In this document: in pieces, positions 36,645-45,907 of the stretch
How positions within the stretch are numbered: the first letter of the stretch is position 1
Layout of the letters: every line of letters starts with the position of its first letter
NCBI GenBank assembly: GCA_023265995.1
Contig: JAHFSA010000008.1
Span: forward strand, 62,001 to 126,000
Direction: 5' to 3'
DNA length: 64,000 nt
Source: Perlucidibaca sp.
Lineage (GTDB): Bacteria > Pseudomonadota > Gammaproteobacteria > Pseudomonadales > Moraxellaceae
Notes under the pieces: model-generated
The model's database searches: none
Told to the model about the DNA's origin: nothing
Seen by the model: the letters and a program-made list of their open reading frames with translations, nothing else
Made by a program: the position numbers and the translations under genes

Positions 36645-37868
36645 CTAGCGGTAACCGACCGGCAGAAATGGCAGCAACTGCCCCTCGCTGACCGTGGTGC
36701 CGGTCTCCACCAGCGCCAGGCCATCAGCCCAGACCGCCGACGACAGCACACCGCTGCTCTGGTTGGCATGCGGCATCAGCCGGCCTCCCCCGCCATCGGC
36801 GACATGACGCACGCGCAGGTATTCGCGGCGCGACTGCGCGCGCGGCCTGGCAAAGCCGGCCGGCAGCCAGAGCGGACGCGCCAGCACATCCTGCTCGCCC
36901 TGCAGGCGGCGCAGGAAGGGCCGCGCCAGCACTTCGAAAGTGACCCATACCGACTGCGGATTGCCCGGCAGACCGAGGAATACGGCCGCACCGATGTGGC
37001 CGAAGGCCAGCGGCTTGCCGGGCTTGATGGCGACCTTCCAGAGATCGAGACTGCCGACAGTGCTGACGGCGGCGCGGACATGATCCTCCTCGCCGACCGA
37101 AACGCCGCCGGTGCTGAGAATGATGTCGGCACCGAGAGCCTGCGCCCGCGCCAGGGCGGCGGTGGTATCCGCCAGCGTGTCGGCGACCGGGCCGAGATCG
37201 ATCACGGTCATGCCCAGACGCGCGAGCAGCGCGCTCACCACCGTGCGGTTGCTGTTGTATATGCGACCGCTGCTCAGCGGCAGCCCGGGCTCGACCAGCT
37301 CGTCACCGGTGCACAGCAGCGCCACCGTCAGTGTCGGCCAGACCGGCACCGTGGCGCGGCCAACTGCAGCCAGCAGCCCCAGATGCGCTGGCGTCAGACG
37401 TGTGCCGGCCTCGGCGACCAACGCTTCGGCGGCGATGTCCTGGCCGGCGGCGCGGACATTCTCGCCTGCATCCGGCAACTCGAGGATGGCAACCACGCCC
37501 TCCCCGCCCTGACAGTTCTCCTGCATGACCACGGTATCGGCGCCGGCCGGCATGACGGCACCGGTGAAGATGCGCGCGGCCGTGCCCGCCTGCAGAGGCT
37601 GTGGCGCCTGGCCAGCGGCGATGCGCTGACTCAGCGGCAGCGTCTGCGGCGCCTGAGCGGAGAGGTCGGCATGGCGAATGGCATAGCCATCCATGGCGCT
37701 GTTGGGTTCGGGCGGCACGGCGACATCGGCATGGATATCGACCGCCAGCACGCGGCCGTCGGCATCGGCCAGCGCCACCGTCTGCGCATGGGCAGCGCGC
37801 GTCTGGCGCCAGGCATCGGCGGCGGCCAGCAGCTGTGTCAGAGCATCATCGACAGGCAGCAGGGCCAT
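36645..37868 (-). CDS. moeA: Molybdopterin molybdenumtransferase
   Basis: A 407-residue enzyme that inserts molybdate into adenylylated molybdopterin. SAMDGYAIRHAD, RIFTGAVMPAGADTVVMQE, the MPT-binding LSTGGVSVGEEDHVR and FLGLPGNPQSVWV are in family order. MALLPVDDAL at 37868 is chosen as the start; it lies three bases after moaB ends, so moaA, moaB and moeA form one cofactor operon. Confidence 0.94.
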   Translation of the reverse strand: MALLPVDDALTQLLAAADAWRQTRAAHAQTVALADADGRVLAVDIHADVAVPPEPNSAMDGYAIRHADLSAQAPQTLPLSQRIAAGQAPQPLQAGTAARIFTGAVMPAGADTVVMQENCQGGEGVVAILELPDAGENVRAAGQDIAAEALVAEAGTRLTPAHLGLLAAVGRATVPVWPTLTVALLCTGDELVEPGLPLSSGRIYNSNRTVVSALLARLGMTVIDLGPVADTLADTTAALARAQALGADIILSTGGVSVGEEDHVRAAVSTVGSLDLWKVAIKPGKPLAFGHIGAAVFLGLPGNPQSVWVTFEVLARPFLRRLQGEQDVLARPLWLPAGFARPRAQSRREYLRVRHVADGGGGRLMPHANQSSGVLSSAVWADGLALVETGTTVSEGQLLPFLPVGYR

Positions 37869-37870
37869 GG

Positions 37871-38413
37871 TCAGCCGCGCGTGTCGCAGGCCGGCTGCAG
37901 CGCCTTCAGATGCGGCACCAGGTTGCACGGCCGCGTGCGGTTGTCGAGCTGCTTGGCCAGAATGCCTTCCCAGGCGGTGCGGCAGGCATTGGTCGAGCCC
38001 GGCAGGCAGAACACCGCCGTGCGGTTGGCCAGACCGGCGAGCGCGCGCGACTGCAGCATGCTGGTGCCGATCTCGGCCAGGGAGATATGCCGGAAGAGCT
38101 CGCCGAAACCGTCGATGGTCTTGTCGAGCAGCGGCAGGATGGCCTCGGGCGTGCTGTCACGGCCGGAAAAGCCGGTGCCGCCGGTGATGATGACCGCCTG
38201 CACGTCGCCGGAGGCGATCCAGGCCGAGACACGGGCACGGATCTGATAGATGTCGTCGATGACGATGGCGCGATCGGCCAGTTCATGACCGGCGCCGGTC
38301 AGCTGCTCGACCAGCAGGGCACCGGAGGTGTCGCTGTCGAGGTTGCGGGTATCGGACACGGTCAGCACGGCCAGCTGCAGGGGAACAAAGGGTTTTTCGG
38401 CAGCATGCGACAT
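37871..38413 (-). CDS. moaB: MoaB/MogA-type molybdopterin adenylyltransferase
   Basis: A 180-residue protein of the cofactor pathway, which adenylylates molybdopterin ahead of MoeA or is a close homologue. VLTVSDTR near the start, VIITGGTGFSGRDSTPEA and FCLPGSTNACRTAW are family motifs. Three-base gaps on both sides to moaA and moeA support an operon. Confidence 0.93.
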   Translation of the reverse strand: MSHAAEKPFVPLQLAVLTVSDTRNLDSDTSGALLVEQLTGAGHELADRAIVIDDIYQIRARVSAWIASGDVQAVIITGGTGFSGRDSTPEAILPLLDKTIDGFGELFRHISLAEIGTSMLQSRALAGLANRTAVFCLPGSTNACRTAWEGILAKQLDNRTRPCNLVPHLKALQPACDTRG

Positions 38414-38416
38414 GCG

Positions 38417-39439
38417 TCAGCCTCCAGTCATGTTCATGAATCGGACGATTTGCGGTTCGCCGGCGAGCGCGAACTCGTGACGCTCCGGTTTGCGCATCAT
38501 GGTGGCCGTGATCAGCGCCGCCAGCTCGGCATCGCTGGCTCCCGCGCGCAGCGGCTCGCGCAGATCGAGGCTGTGTTCGTGACCCAGGCACAGCAGCAGA
38601 CGACCTTCGGCGGTGAGGCGGATACGGTTGCAGCTGGCGCAGAAATTCTGGCTGTGCGGCGTGATCACACCGACACGGGTATTCGAGCCCTGCAGACGAT
38701 GATAGCGCGCCGGCCCGCCAACCTCCTGCGAGCTTTCCGGCAGCAGCACGTGCTGCGCCGCCACCATGGTCAGCAGCTCCTGGCCGGAAACATGGGCCAG
38801 ACCGCGATCATGCTCGCTGATCACGCCCAGCGGCATTTCCTCGATGAAGGCCAGGTCGACGCCCAGACTGGCGGCATAGGCCACCAGCGCCGGCACTTCA
38901 TCCTCGTTGCGACCACGCAGGATGACACTGTTCAGGCGTATGCGCGGGAAGCCGGCGGCCACCGCGGCGGCGATGCCGGCCTGCACGTCGGTGAGCACGC
39001 CGGTGCGGGTCAGCTCATGGAAACGCGCGGCATCCAGACTGTCGATGCTGATATTGAGCTGGCTGAGACCGGCCGCGCGCAGGCGCTGCGCCACCGGTGC
39101 CAGACGGGCGCCATTGGTGGTCATGGCCAGAGTCTCCAGGCCGGGCAGACGGCCGAGGCGCTCGACCAGTTCGGGCAGGCCCTTGCGCACCAGCGGCTCG
39201 CCCCCGGTGAGACGGATCTTGCGGATGCCGAGACTGACGAAAACACCAGCCAGCCGCTCCATTTCCTCGATGCTGAGCACGGCGCTGCGCGGCAGGAACT
39301 GCATGTCCTCGGCCATGCAGTAGACACAGCGGAAGTCGCAGCGATCGGTCACCGACAGGCGCAGATAGGTGATATCGCGACCAAAGCCGTCGACCAGCCG
39401 TGGCGCCGGCTCGGCGTTGCGCAGGGCGGTCATGATCAT
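38417..39439 (-). CDS. moaA: GTP 3',8-cyclase (radical SAM)
   Basis: A 340-residue enzyme that starts molybdopterin synthesis from GTP. The radical-SAM cluster CDFRCVYC is near residue 33-40 and a second Fe-S cluster uses CNRIRL and the later Cys in LLLCLG. RLTGGEPLVRKGL binds SAM. The start lies just after the mazG stop. An alternative ATG is two codons downstream. Confidence 0.95.
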   Translation of the reverse strand: MIMTALRNAEPAPRLVDGFGRDITYLRLSVTDRCDFRCVYCMAEDMQFLPRSAVLSIEEMERLAGVFVSLGIRKIRLTGGEPLVRKGLPELVERLGRLPGLETLAMTTNGARLAPVAQRLRAAGLSQLNISIDSLDAARFHELTRTGVLTDVQAGIAAAVAAGFPRIRLNSVILRGRNEDEVPALVAYAASLGVDLAFIEEMPLGVISEHDRGLAHVSGQELLTMVAAQHVLLPESSQEVGGPARYHRLQGSNTRVGVITPHSQNFCASCNRIRLTAEGRLLLCLGHEHSLDLREPLRAGASDAELAALITATMMRKPERHEFALAGEPQIVRFMNMTGG

Positions 39440-39441
39440 GG

Positions 39442-40335
39442 TCAGAGCCCTGCCCGCTTGGCGTCCTGCCAGAGTGCTTCCATGTCGTCCAGCGTCGCGC
39501 CGGCCAGAGCCCGACCCTGTGCCTGCAACTGCTTTTCGATATGACCGAAGCGGCGGCGGAACTTGGCAATGCCGCCGAGCAGGGCCTGCTCGCTGTCGAC
39601 GCGGAGATGGCGGCCTATGTTGACGCAGCAGAACAGGATGTCGCCAAGCTCGTCCTGCAGATGCGCCTGCTTTTCAGGAACGCTCTCCGGCTGATCCAGC
39701 GCGGCTTCCAGTTCATCAATCTCTTCGCGCAGCTTGGCGATGACCGCGCGCGGATCGTTCCAGTCATAGCCGACCTCGCCGGCTCGCGCCTGCAGCTTCT
39801 CGGCGCGCAGCAGCGGCGGCAGGCCGTTGCCGACCTTGTCGAGAAAGGCCGGCGGCGGCAGCTCGGCGCCGGTGGCCTCACGATGGGCGGCTGCCTTGAG
39901 CGCCTTCTCCTCGGCCTTGATCACGGCCCATTGCGCCGACACCTGGCTGGCGTCGAGATCAATGCGCGGCAGGTCGAGGCGGTCATCGCGGAAAATGTGG
40001 GGATGGCGGCGGATGAGCTTGTCGCCTATGGCGGCGGCAACGGCATCGAAGTCGAAGTCGCCCTGCTCCTCCGCGACGCGGGCCTGGAAGACCACCTGCA
40101 GCAACAGGTCGCCCAGCTCCTCGCGCCAGTCGGCGGCATTGCCGGAGGCAATGGCCTCGACCACCTCGTAGGCTTCCTCGATGGTGTAGGGCGCCAGCGA
40201 GGCGGCATCCTGCTCGAGATCCCAGGCACAGCCCTGACGCGGATCGCGCAGACGCGCCATGATCTGCAGCAGGCGGTGCAGAGCCGGTGTTTCGGGCTCG
40301 GCCAGCGGCATGGCGACGACAGCGGTCTCATTCAT
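39442..40335 (-). CDS. mazG: Nucleoside triphosphate pyrophosphohydrolase MazG
   Basis: A 297-residue all-alpha NTP pyrophosphatase with two MazG repeats. The first has EEAYEVVEAIASG and WREELGDLLLQVVF; the second has REEIDELEAALD and LQDELGDILFCCVN. The enzyme lowers ppGpp effects and removes aberrant nucleotides. MNETAVVAM at 40335 overlaps relA by eight bases; a GTG at 40362 is less likely. The link to relA is conserved in gammaproteobacteria. Confidence 0.94.
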   Translation of the reverse strand: MNETAVVAMPLAEPETPALHRLLQIMARLRDPRQGCAWDLEQDAASLAPYTIEEAYEVVEAIASGNAADWREELGDLLLQVVFQARVAEEQGDFDFDAVAAAIGDKLIRRHPHIFRDDRLDLPRIDLDASQVSAQWAVIKAEEKALKAAAHREATGAELPPPAFLDKVGNGLPPLLRAEKLQARAGEVGYDWNDPRAVIAKLREEIDELEAALDQPESVPEKQAHLQDELGDILFCCVNIGRHLRVDSEQALLGGIAKFRRRFGHIEKQLQAQGRALAGATLDDMEALWQDAKRAGL

Positions 40336-42622
40336 GGCCGGATTCGCTCTTGTCGACGGCACGATGCCCGGTCAGGCGGCGCGCCTCGATGACATTGGGC
40401 AGCTGTTCGATGCGGGTCAGCACGCGCGAGAGCTTGGACAGACCCGGCACCTCCAGGGTCAGACGCATGGTGGCGGTGCCATCCTGCTTGTCGGACTGGG
40501 TCTGCACGCCGGTGACATTGACCTGTTCGTTGGCCAGCACCGACGTGATGTCGCGCAGCAGGCCGGTACGGTCCCAGGCGCGCACCATGATATCGACAGG
40601 ATACGCCGCCGAATCGCGCGTCTGCCACTGCACATCGACCGTGCGCGCCGGGTCGTCCTGGGCCATGCGCAGGTAGTCCGGGCAGCCGCGGGCATGGATG
40701 CTGACGCCACGGCCATGCGTGACATAGCCGACGATGGGCTCGCCCGGCACCGGCCTGCAGCAGTTGGCGATATGCGTCAGCAGGTTGCCGACACCCTCGA
40801 TGACGATGCCCGAGCCGGCATCGCTGGCACGTGAAGGCCGTACCGGGAACTCCGGCAGGGCCAGCTCCTGCTGCGCGGTCTGGTCAAGATCATCGGTGAG
40901 CGCATGGGTGATGCGCGCCAGCGGCAGGTCACCGGCGCCGAGCCCGACCAGCACATCCTCGCCGCTGCGCACGTTGAAACGCGGTGCGATGCGGTCCAGC
41001 TCCTGGCGCGACACCACCAGGCCGAGACGGCTGAGCTCGCGTTCGAGCAGGCTGCGCCCCTCGGCCAGGTTGCCCTCGCGATCCTGCTGCTTGAACCAGT
41101 GGCGGACCTTGGCCAGGGCGCGGCTGGTGCCGAGATAGCCCAGCGTCGGATTCATCCAGTCACGGCTGGGCCGGCCGCCGCGATTGGTCATGACCTCGAC
41201 CTGCTCGCCGGTCTGCAGCTTGTAGGTGATCGGCACGATGCGGCCGTTGACCTTGGCGCCACGGCAGCCGTGACCGACCTCGGTATGGATGTGATAGGCG
41301 AAGTCCAGCGGCGTCGCCCCGGCCTGCATGTCGATGACATGGCCGTCGCGCGTGAAGACGTAGATGCGCTCGTCGTGAATGGCCTGGTTGATCTGCTCGG
41401 CGAGGTCATCCAGCCCCTGGTCACCGATGTCATCCTGCCATTCCAGCACCTGACGCAGCCAGGCGATCTTGTTCTCGTAGCGGGCATCGGACTTGGAGGA
41501 CTTGCCCTCCTTGTAGGTCCAGTGCGCGCAGACGCCGAGCTCGGCTTCCTGATGCATGTCGAAGGTGCGGATCTGCACCTCCAGCGGCTTGCCGGACGGG
41601 CCGATCACGGCTGTGTGCAGCGAGCGGTAGCCGTTCTCCTTGGGCGTCGCGATGTAGTCGTCGAACTCCTTGGGAATGTGCTTCCAGAGCGAGTGCACCA
41701 CGCCCAGCGCGGCATAGCAGTCACGCACTTCCGGCAGCAGGATGCGCACGGCGCGGACATCGTAGACCTCGTGGAAGCCTATGCCCTTGCGCTGCATCTT
41801 GCGCCAGATCGAATAGATGTGTTTCGCGCGCCCGCTGACCTCGATCTCGCCCATGCCCATGCGATCAAGATTGTCGCGCAGGGTCTGGATGACCTGCTGG
41901 ATGTAGCCGTCGCGGTCGAGGCGCTTCTCGTCGAGCAGGCTGGCGATCTGCTTGTAGGACTCGGGCTCGAGATAGCGGAAGGACAGATCCTCCAGCTCCC
42001 ACTTGATGTGGCCGATGCCGAGGCGGTGCGCCAGCGGTGCGTAGATGTCGAAGATTTCGCGCGCCACGCGGCGCTTGCGCTCGTCGCTGGCGTCCTTGAG
42101 CTCGCGGATGGCGAAGGTACGTTCGGCTAGCTTGATCAACGGCACGCGCACGTCGTCGATCATGGCCACCAGCATCTTGCGCACGTTGTCGAGCTGCTGC
42201 GCCTCGTTGCTGCCGGCGGCACGATGGTCCGGGTTGATCAGGCGGCTGATGGCCGCCATGCGCAGCACGCCGTCGATGAGATGGGCGATGTCCGGCCCGA
42301 AATCCTTTTCGACGCGCTTGAGCTCGACGCGGCCTTCACGCACCGAACGATAGAGCACGGCCGCGACCAGCGACTCCTGGTCGAGATTGAGCTCGGCGAG
42401 GATGTCGGCCATGGCCAGACCGGTGAGGAAGCTGGAGGTACGCGTCGACCAGACGTTGTGACGCGCCGCCGCCTCGCGGTCGAGCTGCTCGGCGAAACGG
42501 CAGGCGCGCAGAAGCTCGTCGGCGCTGTGCAGCTCGACCTGATCCTCTATGCGCGAGAGCCACGCATCCAGATCGACGCTGCCATCGCTCCGGGTCGGAT
42601 AATCTGCGCGGACCTTTACCAT
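40328..42622 (-). CDS. relA: (p)ppGpp synthetase RelA
   Basis: A 764-residue ribosome-associated stringent-response enzyme. The N-terminal HD-like region has AAVLYRSVREG where hydrolases carry His-Asp, so hydrolase activity is lost as in RelA proper. The synthetase region has YSIWRKMQRKG and ENGYRSLHTAVIGP. A TGS domain (IYVFTRDGHVIDMQAG), a zinc-finger-like region with ANCCRPVPG, and a C-terminal ACT domain follow. Confidence 0.95.
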   Translation of the reverse strand: MVKVRADYPTRSDGSVDLDAWLSRIEDQVELHSADELLRACRFAEQLDREAAARHNVWSTRTSSFLTGLAMADILAELNLDQESLVAAVLYRSVREGRVELKRVEKDFGPDIAHLIDGVLRMAAISRLINPDHRAAGSNEAQQLDNVRKMLVAMIDDVRVPLIKLAERTFAIRELKDASDERKRRVAREIFDIYAPLAHRLGIGHIKWELEDLSFRYLEPESYKQIASLLDEKRLDRDGYIQQVIQTLRDNLDRMGMGEIEVSGRAKHIYSIWRKMQRKGIGFHEVYDVRAVRILLPEVRDCYAALGVVHSLWKHIPKEFDDYIATPKENGYRSLHTAVIGPSGKPLEVQIRTFDMHQEAELGVCAHWTYKEGKSSKSDARYENKIAWLRQVLEWQDDIGDQGLDDLAEQINQAIHDERIYVFTRDGHVIDMQAGATPLDFAYHIHTEVGHGCRGAKVNGRIVPITYKLQTGEQVEVMTNRGGRPSRDWMNPTLGYLGTSRALAKVRHWFKQQDREGNLAEGRSLLERELSRLGLVVSRQELDRIAPRFNVRSGEDVLVGLGAGDLPLARITHALTDDLDQTAQQELALPEFPVRPSRASDAGSGIVIEGVGNLLTHIANCCRPVPGEPIVGYVTHGRGVSIHARGCPDYLRMAQDDPARTVDVQWQTRDSAAYPVDIMVRAWDRTGLLRDITSVLANEQVNVTGVQTQSDKQDGTATMRLTLEVPGLSKLSRVLTRIEQLPNVIEARRLTGHRAVDKSESGHE

Positions 42623-42664
42623 GCTGGCTGCCTTGTGACTGCTGTTTGCACCAAGATGGGGCGC

Positions 42665-44047
42665 TTAACGGCGTTTTTCAAATACGGCGATCGATTCCAC
42701 ATGCGTGGTATGGATAAACATGTCCATGACACCCGCCTGCACCAGATCATAACCGGCCTTGGCCATCTCGCCCGCATCACGCGCCAGTGTCGCCGGATTG
42801 CATGACACATAGACCACGCGTCGGGCACCGAAGCGCGTCAGGTGCGGAATGACTTCGAGCGCGCCGCTGCGCGGCGGGTCGATCAATATCTTGTCGAAAC
42901 CCAGTCCGGCCCAGGGCTGACTCTGGAAATCCTTGGTCAGGTCATGAGCATAGAACGAGACATTGTCCAATCCGTTGGCACGGGCGTTCTCGTAGCCGCG
43001 TTCGACCATGGCCTGCACGCCCTCGACACCAACCACCTCGCGCGCACGCGTGGCCAGCGGCAGCGTGAAGTTGCCGAGGCCGCAGAACAGGTCGAGCACA
43101 CGCTCGTCCGGCTGCGGGTCCAGCAAATCCAGTGCCAGTTTCACCATGCGCTGGTTGATGCCGGCATTGACCTGGGTGAAGTCGTTGGGGTGGAAGGCCA
43201 TGGTCAGACCTTCGCCCGGACGTGACGGCGCGCTGAAGTCCGGCAGACGGTAATACAGGCGGTCCACGCCCTGCTCCGGCCAGACCCTATGCACGGTCTC
43301 GTAATTGCCCGGCTGCAGGTAGCACTGCCAGCCGCGGGCGCTGCAGAACGCGACGAGGGCCGCGACATCGCTGGCATCCAGCGGCACGAGATGGCGGAAG
43401 ATCAGGGCCACGTCGGCGACACCCGGCAGCTCGTCGCCGGCGGCGACCTCGACCTGGGCGATGTGATCACGCGCGATCAGGCCGCCGATCAGCTCGCGCA
43501 GCGGCGTGATGGCCTGGCCCAGACGCGGGTCCATGACCTCGCAGGCATCGAGATCGGCGAGATAGCTGGCCTGACGCTCGCGGAAGCCGACCAGCAGCTT
43601 CTCCTTCTTGAACACATAGCGGACGCCAAGGCGGGCCTTGCGGCGATAGGAGTAGTTGTCATGGGTCAGCGGCGGCAGCCAGGACTGGGGGCTGAGACCG
43701 CCGAAGTGCTGCAGGTGATCGACCAGCACGGTCTGCTTGAAGGCGATCTGCGCGGCCGGAGCCATGTGCTGCAGCGAGCAGCCACCGCAGACGCCGAAAT
43801 GCGCGCAAGGCGGCGTGACGCGGTCGTTGGCGGCCTCGAAGACCTCGACCACGGCCGCCTCGTCGTACTTCTTGTGGGTGAAGGTGACCTGGGCCTTGAC
43901 GCGCTCGCCCGGCAAGGCGCCATCGACGAACACCAGCTTGCCATCTTCGCGATGGGCAATGCCGCGCCCCTCATGACTGAGGCGGGTGATGGTCAGTTCG
44001 ACGGGAGGCAGGGCCTTGAGTTTTTCTTTCTTGCTGATACGCGCCAT
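42665..44047 (-). CDS. rlmD: 23S rRNA (uracil-1939-C5)-methyltransferase RlmD
   Basis: A 460-residue SAM-dependent RNA methyltransferase. An N-terminal TRAM domain is followed by a Fe-S cluster motif [10 protein letters not shown]. The C-terminal domain has [24 protein letters not shown] and the catalytic [22 protein letters not shown] at 44047 is taken as the start. It follows relA's usual upstream position with a 42-base gap. Confidence 0.94.
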   Translation of the reverse strand: MARISKKEKLKALPPVELTITRLSHEGRGIAHREDGKLVFVDGALPGERVKAQVTFTHKKYDEAAVVEVFEAANDRVTPPCAHFGVCGGCSLQHMAPAAQIAFKQTVLVDHLQHFGGLSPQSWLPPLTHDNYSYRRKARLGVRYVFKKEKLLVGFRERQASYLADLDACEVMDPRLGQAITPLRELIGGLIARDHIAQVEVAAGDELPGVADVALIFRHLVPLDASDVAALVAFCSARGWQCYLQPGNYETVHRVWPEQGVDRLYYRLPDFSAPSRPGEGLTMAFHPNDFTQVNAGINQRMVKLALDLLDPQPDERVLDLFCGLGNFTLPLATRAREVVGVEGVQAMVERGYENARANGLDNVSFYAHDLTKDFQSQPWAGLGFDKILIDPPRSGALEVIPHLTRFGARRVVYVSCNPATLARDAGEMAKAGYDLVQAGVMDMFIHTTHVESIAVFEKRR

Positions 44048-44072
44048 ACAGGACTCGGGTACTCGGTAAACG

Positions 44073-44897
44073 TCAGGCGATGGGCGCGTTGAGCGGCGCA
44101 TCGTGGGTGGGCATGGCGGCTTCGGCAGCCTGCCACTGGCTCAGGAACTCGAGCAGATGCGGTTGCCCGGAGGCTTGCAGGGTGTCACGCACGAGCGTCA
44201 GCTCGCTGGCCAGGGTGGCGCTGTCGAGCAGGCCGCGCATGAGCTGGAAGCGCAGGAACACCAGCCAGGTGTTGAGCACGTCGGTTTCGCAGTACTGACG
44301 GATCCTGCCCAGCTCGCCGGCGAGGAAGGTCGGCCAGACCTGGCTGCCATCCATGCCCATCTTGCCCGGGAAGCCGAGCAGCGTGGCGACCTGGTCCAGC
44401 GGCTGCACGGCGCGCGCCTGGTAGCCGGCGAGCAGATCCATGAGGTCGGTGTGACGGGCATGGAAGCGGCCGAGGTAGTTGTTGAACTTGGCGTCGCGAT
44501 TGAACTCGCCCTGATCCCAGTAGGCCGGCGCCTGGACACCATGCAGCAGGGCCCGGTAATGCAGCACCGGCAGGTCGAAGCCGCTGCCGTTCCACGACAC
44601 CAGCGTCGGCTGGTAGCGCTCGAGGCCGGCGAAGAAGCGCTGGATCAGTTCGGCCTCGCTGGCCGACTCCTCGCCCAGCGACCAGACCTTGAGGCCGTCA
44701 CGGGTACGCAGCACGGCCGAGATGCAGACCACGCGCTGCAGCGAATGGCGAATGAAGTCGGAGCCGCCGGTTTCCTGGCGACGCAGCTTGAACATGGCCT
44801 CGGCGGCAGCGGCGTCATCAAGCCCGGACAAGCCGTGGAGACGACGACCACCGGCGATGTCCGGCACGGTTTCGATATCGAAGACCAGCGTATTCAT
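44073..44897 (-). CDS. PolB-like 3'-5' exonuclease-domain protein
   Basis: A 274-residue DEDD exonuclease-fold protein of the DNA_pol_B_exo2 type. Exo I is VFDIETVPD, Exo II is [14 protein letters not shown], and the Exo III region has [11 protein letters not shown]. No polymerase domain is present. It lies between rlmD and cysM with short gaps, implying co-transcription. Its role in DNA repair or RNA turnover is not known for this family. Confidence 0.85.
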   Translation of the reverse strand: MNTLVFDIETVPDIAGGRRLHGLSGLDDAAAAEAMFKLRRQETGGSDFIRHSLQRVVCISAVLRTRDGLKVWSLGEESASEAELIQRFFAGLERYQPTLVSWNGSGFDLPVLHYRALLHGVQAPAYWDQGEFNRDAKFNNYLGRFHARHTDLMDLLAGYQARAVQPLDQVATLLGFPGKMGMDGSQVWPTFLAGELGRIRQYCETDVLNTWLVFLRFQLMRGLLDSATLASELTLVRDTLQASGQPHLLEFLSQWQAAEAAMPTHDAPLNAPIA

Positions 44898-44908
44898 GGT
44901 TCGGACCG

Positions 44909-45814
44909 TCAGCTGGGTGAGGAGGTCGGCGTGAACACGCCGGTGGACAGATAACGGTCGCCACGATCGCAGATGATGGCGACGATGACGGCATTCTCCA
45001 CGTGCTTGCTCAGCTCCAGCGCGGCCCATACCGAGCCGCCCGAGGACACGCCGCAGAATATGCCTTCCTCGCGCGCCAGGCGACGCATGGTCTCCTCGGC
45101 CGCGACCTGCGGAATGTCGATGACCTGATCGACGCGGGTGCGATCGAAAATGGTCGGCAGGTATTCCTCGGGCCAGCAGCGGATACCGGGAATCTGCGCG
45201 CCGTCGGCCGGCTGCAGACCGATGATCTCGATCGCCGGATTCTGCTCCTTGAGGTAGCGCGAGGTGCCCATGATGGTGCCGGTGGTACCCATGGAGCTGA
45301 CGAAATGCGTGATCCGGCCGCCGGTCTGCTGCCAGATCTCGGGGCCGGTGCCCTCGTAGTGCGCCTGCGGGTTGTCCATGTTGCCGAACTGGTTGAGCAC
45401 CTTGCCCAGACCCTCGGCCTGCATCTTCAGCGCCAGATCGCGCGCGCCTTCCATGCCCTCGGCCTGGGTCACCGAGATCAGCTCGGCGCCATAGGCGGCC
45501 ATGGCATCGCGACGCTCCTGGCTCTGATTGGCCGGCATGATCAAGATCATGCGATAGCCCTTGATGGCTGCCGCCATGGCCAGGGCGATGCCGGTATTGC
45601 CGGACGTGGCCTCGATCAGGGTGTCACCGGGCCTGATCTCGCCACGAGCCTCGGCGCGACTGATCATGGACAGCGCCGGGCGATCCTTCACCGAACCCGC
45701 CGGATTGTTGCCTTCCAGCTTCACCAGCACGACATTGCTGGTATTGCCCGGCATGCGCTGCAGGCGGACCAGCGGGGTGTTGCCGACGGTATCGGCAATG
45801 GTGGGATAGGACAT
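44909..45814 (-). CDS. cysM: Cysteine synthase B
   Basis: A 301-residue PLP enzyme making cysteine from O-acetylserine and sulfide or thiosulfate. The PLP lysine is in NNPAGSVKDRPA, the phosphate loop is EATSGNTGIALA, and CGVSSGGSVWAAL is near the C-terminus. MSYPTIADTVGNTPLVRL at 45814 is the start. The CysM rather than CysK assignment rests on the GSVKDRPA loop and the rlmD-relA context. Confidence 0.94.
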   Translation of the reverse strand: MSYPTIADTVGNTPLVRLQRMPGNTSNVVLVKLEGNNPAGSVKDRPALSMISRAEARGEIRPGDTLIEATSGNTGIALAMAAAIKGYRMILIMPANQSQERRDAMAAYGAELISVTQAEGMEGARDLALKMQAEGLGKVLNQFGNMDNPQAHYEGTGPEIWQQTGGRITHFVSSMGTTGTIMGTSRYLKEQNPAIEIIGLQPADGAQIPGIRCWPEEYLPTIFDRTRVDQVIDIPQVAAEETMRRLAREEGIFCGVSSGGSVWAALELSKHVENAVIVAIICDRGDRYLSTGVFTPTSSPS

Positions 45815-45851
45815 CGCGCAGACGCTCTGAACAAAGATGACCCGCGATTGT

Positions 45852-45891
45852 AATGGAAAGCGCCCGGCGACCATAACTGGTGCCGGGCGCT
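45852..45891 (-). terminator. Terminator after the lipoprotein hydrolase
   Basis: AGCGCCCGGC and GCCGGGCGCT form a 10-bp stem around a 13-base loop (45859-45891). On the minus strand it is followed by TTTCC. It ends the 666-residue hydrolase transcript ahead of cysM. Confidence 0.6.
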
Positions 45892-45907
45892 GCTGCCGCG
45901 AGTGCCG